NCBI GenBank assembly: GCA_000507305.1
Contig: DF239117.1
Span: forward strand, 234,238-298,237
Direction of reading: 5' to 3'
From: Breviolum minutum Mf 1.05b.01
Taxonomy: Eukaryota > Sar > Dinophyceae > Suessiales > Symbiodiniaceae
DNA: 64,000 nt
The translations under genes and the position numbers were made by a program. Positions 12,701-18,598 of the stretch are shown here, piece after piece (the first letter of the stretch is position 1; every line of letters begins with the position of its first letter). A model generated the notes under the pieces. It was not told where the DNA came from. It worked only from the letters and a program-made list of their open reading frames with translations, and did no database searches.

Positions 12701-15700
12701 TCCTATAACGTGGAATGTGTGTTTGGTGGATCGTGGTTTGACTCCAGGTTTGACACATAATAGCTATATGGGAGAAGTCACAGGGATACTCCGAGCCTTG
12801 CAAAAGGTATGGTGTATGGAATTGTATTTGGATTGCCAATCAGCTGTGGATATCCTACAACAGGCAATCAATGCCAATAATCATGATGATTTTTTTGCGT
12901 ATGACAGTGTGTACTTGTGGCAGGATATTTGGCGGCATATCAAGGCAAGACCAAAGGGGTGTGTACGAGTACATAAATGTGAAGCGCATAAATGTTGGAA
13001 AACAACTGAGGACCCAAGATTACGATGGATGGCTTTTGCGAACAATTGTGTTGATGCGGAAGCAAAGAAGGCTATCTTGGTTGACAATAAGACGCACCAC
13101 AAGTGGTTACAGTCTTGCGTTGATCGGGATATATTGAAACAACAACGATATGAGGAATGGGTACAGTATGTTGTGGAGATTTCAGAACATTTTGTCGACA
13201 ACAAGCCTAAGACACAAACAGTGGCTACCAGAAGTCAACAAGACGAGTGGCAACCTTGTGACAAACGGCTTACACCGACAAGCAGACCCGTTTCCAACCA
13301 CTTTCGAGTTAGTCGAGAACTATGTTTTTCGTTCGTTTGGTCACCAGTTTTTCTCTGGAGGTTGGCCAAATGGGCAGGCCAATTACAGTGGTGTCATACA
13401 GACAACTGTAGATGTGGGAATGACATTAGCTTTGTGGAATTATATGTTGATTTTATGATATATACAAAATCGCGCACTCCGATATGTTTTCCGAATTCGA
13501 AGGGATGGGATCGCTCAAACCGAAGCATTTGGAAATTACAAGACTTGGACACTGAGGCGGATTCCAAGGGAGTTCAAACTTTGGGGGCGCAGGTCAATGT
13601 ATTCACACGTGTCGTGAAATTTTTATTACATGCAGGATTTCTCACATGGCCAGGAAAACGTTGTGCAGTTGCCAAATCCTTGGCGGCAATCGGGTTTTCT
13701 TCCTGGCATCAGGGTATAGGCTGTCGACCTATATTAGCATGTGGTAGCCAAGCTGCCATAGCATTGAGAAAATATTTGATTTCTGACAAGGGTACATACA
13801 GAGACTTTAAACATCCGATGTCCTTTCCTGGTGCACCATTGGAACCACCGGGCTGTTTGAAGTGTGACCATGATACGAAGGTTCCATTTCTGAAACAGGG
13901 CTTTTCCCATTTTTTGCAAAGACAGATTGATCCGATCAACGATCTCACTTTGCTTTGATTTTGATGCATGGATTTTTTAGTTAGTTGTGCAAATTTGGCT
14001 CTTTTTGGGGGCCACTGAATTTGTTTGTTATTGGCTGCATCTACTTGTGGCTATTTACTCTGGGTCTTTCGCAAAGATCTTTTTGGAGTATTTTACTAAT
14101 ATTGCTCAAAGAGCTATCATTATGTGGTATGTACGCATACGCTGACATGCTGCATGGCTGAGGACGTTTGGCACTAAGAGGGAAAGCGGAAAAAGGTGAC
14201 TGTTACTGGGTGGGGGGTAGTTCCAAGATATGATGCTATAGGTGATACAGTTGGAAGAAAATTCTGTATCCGGCAAGCATGAAACCTGGCAAACATGGAA
14301 GATCATCCATGTCTAGTTGGTGCAGGATTTCTGATCCCATGAACTGTTTAACATGACTTGAACCTGCGTGGTTCGGATGCAGGATGAAGCAATGAGGATT
14401 CGATGGGATCAATGTGTTAATTGTGTATTGACTTTGAATAACAATCAACTAGCAACTAGAACAACAACAACAACAGAACGACTAGTTAGCATTTTAGATC
14501 CAAACAAACACCAAGAGAATTCAGTTTTCGCTCTACATCCTTAGTCTGAAGCGATAAGATTTGCTGTATAGAAATTTCAAAAAAATACAAGATCAGTATA
14601 TGAAGGCAGGGATTTGTACTCGTAGTTGACCCTTGATTTCTAAAAGAAAACAACTTGTGAGGTGAAGGTGTTGATCCCTGCTCCAGGAACATTCATATTT
14701 GAAGGTAAGGCACGTTTTAACACTTTGACAAACTCACGTTTTAGGACGATGTCAGTTTTGGAGGAGTGAGGAGCATTGAAGTCTAAGTTTGGATTTGAAA
14801 TTTGAACGTATTGTTATTTCGAAGATGATATTGATATTGTGTATCGATCTTCGTTCCCTGGATGTGTAGAAATATTGTGATTGTTTACCTTCTGTTGTGT
14901 TTGGGAAATATGTTGTCACTTGTTTCCAACCATCTTACACAAACCAATGTTTTCCGACAAACCATCCCATCCCAATGTTACACCCTGGAAGATTAACGGC
15001 TGGAACCTACAGCCATCACCCATTTAGAAAGGAAAATGATCTGAACCAAACCTCCATGAGGAAATGTTCCAGCCGTTAATCTTCCAGGGTGATATTTCTT
15101 TCAGTGGTCACCATGGAACTTCCCGTATTTTTCCAGCTCCAAAATGAACCGCAAATCGAAGGTCGCTCCTGAAAAGGATTTGGCAGAAAAGTTGCAGCAG
15201 CAACAAATGGACCTTGATGCTTTGTCAGGAAGTTTGGGAAAGAACAAGTGGGTGTTTCCAAAAATAGGGGTAAAACCCCAAAATGGATGGTTTATAATGG
15301 AAAACCCTATTAAAATGGATGATTTGGGGGTACCACTATTTTTGGAAACATCCAAGTGTAGAGTGAGACATTCTATGCCGGTTCTGTGGACTTGGCTTGT
15401 CTACATGTCAAGATTGTATTCAGGTGATTTTCACCTCAAAGGAAGACCAACTGATGTGGTGAAATGCTTTGAGATTCAAGCTATGATGGATGATCGTTGT
15501 CCGACATGTTGTGTTGAGAAAAAAAGTGATGATTTTCAACATTTTGAGTTATGAATCTTTGAAGCAAACATCTCACCGATTTTTTGGTCAGAAACATTCA
15601 AAGATATTGCCATTTTGGGCACATTAATTGGCCCATAACTTTGCCCGGCAATTGTTCATCCAATTTTCAAGGAAGACATCGTTTGGAAGCGATTGGATTT

Positions 15701-18555
15701 GAGTCTTGGAAGAAGTTTCCCAAGGGAGTGACTGAAAATAGGGTGGCAGAGATCTGTCTATGTGTGTGTTTGGCAGTTTTTGATGGCAACCCTAGTTATA
15801 TAGCAAGACAAAACATTGGAACAGATTGGAATGTTTGAATAATATGTGTTAGAAATTGGCGGCATTGGAATATGTTGATCCGACATTCTAATATGTGTTT
15901 GTGTGTGTGTGCGTCTGTATGTACATTCATTTTTGGATGATTGAAACGTATATACTATTAGAATATACTCGGGAAAGTGTTAGGGTTCTTCGGCTCAAAA
16001 CATGAGAAAAGTTTACTTCAAAAAAGCAAACAAACCGAAAAAGCATGTGTCAGGGGGGTCATGCAGGTCATTCCTAGCCATCCCGTTCCACATACTGGTT
16101 GATGAAAAAACACGGAATTCCCATCAACGGGGGTGTGACTTCACAATCCCTATACTAAATCACGGGTAGGAGAAGCTATTTAAGCTCACACATGACCCAA
16201 ACAAACAAAGGGGCCTGGGTGACCCTACTCCCTTTTTTAGTGGAAGGTTCAACCTTGCATCACAACTCGCTTGGGACCCAACGGCTGTCCGTGTCCGTCC
16301 TCGGCGACGTTATCGTCACATCGTCACCTGAGGATGTGTGACGATAAAGACCTGGAGCCGTTCTCCAAGGCTCTTCCCTTACGTTCCTGGCCAGGTGGAG
16401 TGGACAGTGGATGTGTGTCGGTCAGATGGTGATGGTTTTGGTTCAGTTGTTGTTTTTAGTGCACGAATTCAGAAAAGTTCCATGAGGGAAGAAAAGGATA
16501 CCAAGTAAATGACTTTGAAAGAATCAAAAAATACATGAAATGATAAGTTTGATATGCCAATCAGTCGGAGGAATATTGGAAATTAAGGCCTAAGATTGTT
16601 GATTACTAGACTCCTAAGGAACAGTGGTCCAGCGTAGTGTGATTTGTCCAGGTTTGCAAGGGGCATCAAGTTCCCATTATATTGGAATTTGATCATCACC
16701 CGAAACCTGAACTTGTCTGAGATGCTCCCATGAAACAGGAAGTTGTTTTCACAGGAAGTCGCATCGACTTTTTGCATGTAGATTCCATTCTTTCTGATGA
16801 TTAGATCCTTTGTTTTTGCATTTCAACCCCGTCAGCAACCCGAAGTGAATCAACGCACAAACTTTCCCCAGTAGGTGATTTGGGCCGTTCGAAAAGCTCT
16901 GCTTCTGCCATCTCTTTGTGCTTCGGCTCGTTTAATCAAAAAACAAACAGGCTGGTGGGAAAGACTCCTCATGGTTGGCAACCAATAGAAAAGGATTTCT
17001 CCTTTATTTCAGGGAAGTATTGGTTGGTAAATTACACCCTCCAATGGATCATTTAGCCAGCTAGACATTACCTTCTTTACCTCTGGATATACGAATTGAA
17101 TCTACATGCATGCGAGATTTTCTTGCTTTGGCTATATTAGAGGGTAGGATATCGGTGGTGCGGTGGTTTCTTCGGTTTAGTAAGGATGGATGAAAATGCG
17201 ATATAGGTTCAATCGAATCTGACTGACAAACTTTGGATGATGTTGCCATTTTCAAGTGATCGGAGAAAAAAGTGTACCCAACTTGGAATAAAGAGTTGGG
17301 TCTTAGTAAATGATACATGATCTGCCAGATTTGTTTTTTTGAAGTTTTATCTATTTCGAGATTGCGCTACTTCGCATGTACTTCGCCAAAAATGCATCCA
17401 CATCTTTCATGAGGTGATAAAAGAAAGGTTTGTTTGTATTTTGTGTTGTTTTTGGTCTGTTTCTCGCCTTTTTTTACCAAAAGCACCACCTTTCAACTGG
17501 TTGTTGTTTTTCTATGTGAAACCTCACCACCAATTTACACCTGCCACTACGGCCATGCCATCACGTCACGATCCGACGCCCCGAAGGCACTGCATGCGTA
17601 GGAAAGTGGACCTCAACGCCTATCGCTGTGCGCCACCCATCAGCGACTATGCCGTGTCAGCCGAGGCAGAGGAATCGGAGGCTGGAAGGGGTGAAAACTA
17701 AATGGCTGACTCGAAGATCCGGGAGAGGGCAATAGATATATAATGATATATATATATATATACAGATACATATATTATTTTTGATATACAAATATATAAC
17801 TATCTCATTACATATCTTTATATAAATCTTTTCCAGGTAATCGTATATATGCGATACAGTGTTCCGGGGCTCCCCTCCCTACGGAAGGAAGCGGCCTGCA
17901 AGAACCCAACGTTCGACTGGAAAACTCTCGGGGTCACCGCGGAGAATGAACCAAAAACGCCTATGTGAGGTACAGATCCCAACATGTTGAAAACAGTGAG
18001 TAACAGTCTGTTGAAACAACACCCTGTATCACTCAATAGGGCGCGTTAGATGGCTCAGCATGTCATATTTGCTAAAATGGCTCAACACCAGGCCCAAAAC
18101 AGCAACGTTGTGCCCAACAGAACAAAACAGAGCGTTTGCGTACAGCCACGTATTTCAGCTTCCATTTCAACACTTGGTACAACATGGATTTTACAAGAAC
18201 GCCACTGTACCCAATCATTGATCCTCGCTTCCTTTCCGGGACATTTGTCGTAGGACATGGAAGTGATTGTCAGTGATATTATATTGTGATCAGGATCAGC
18301 GACATTCCAACTACGGTGTCTTCCCATTGGCGTCGCTCTTTAATCATTCCTGTGCACCAAACATGTGCAAAGTCTTGCTGGCTGACTGGGTCTCTCGGTT
18401 GCAGATGACGGTGAGTTCACTCAACACCCGTGAAAAACCAGTTCATTGATGGCATCAAGCGCAGCAACCGAGGTATTTTTGAGAGCTGCAAGAGATATCG
18501 AGCCTGGGGAAGAGCTCACGCAATTCTACTGTGACTTGACTCCTCATCATCCTTG

Positions 18556-18598
<43 letters not shown>

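Larger units (their letters stand above)
3850..14194 (+). mobile_element. 10.3 kb LINE retrotransposon, near full length
   Basis: This is a non-LTR retrotransposon bounded by 13-base target-site duplications and ending in a short A run (AAAAA at 14190-14194). In order it carries: a ~1 kb 5' region with tandem repeats; ORF1 (4842-7676) ending in a coiled coil; an open extension of the ORF1 frame to 8483; an endonuclease-exonuclease-phosphatase region (8390-9529) in another frame; a reverse transcriptase, zinc-knuckle and RNase H ORF (9486-13958); and a 236-base 3' UTR. There are no LTRs. The frame changes and the FADN catalytic box suggest that this copy is inactive. It lies in sense orientation inside an intron of the SET-domain gene. 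Similar RIGEAxNPGP-type elements are, to my knowledge, abundant in Symbiodiniaceae and relatives. Confidence 0.9.
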
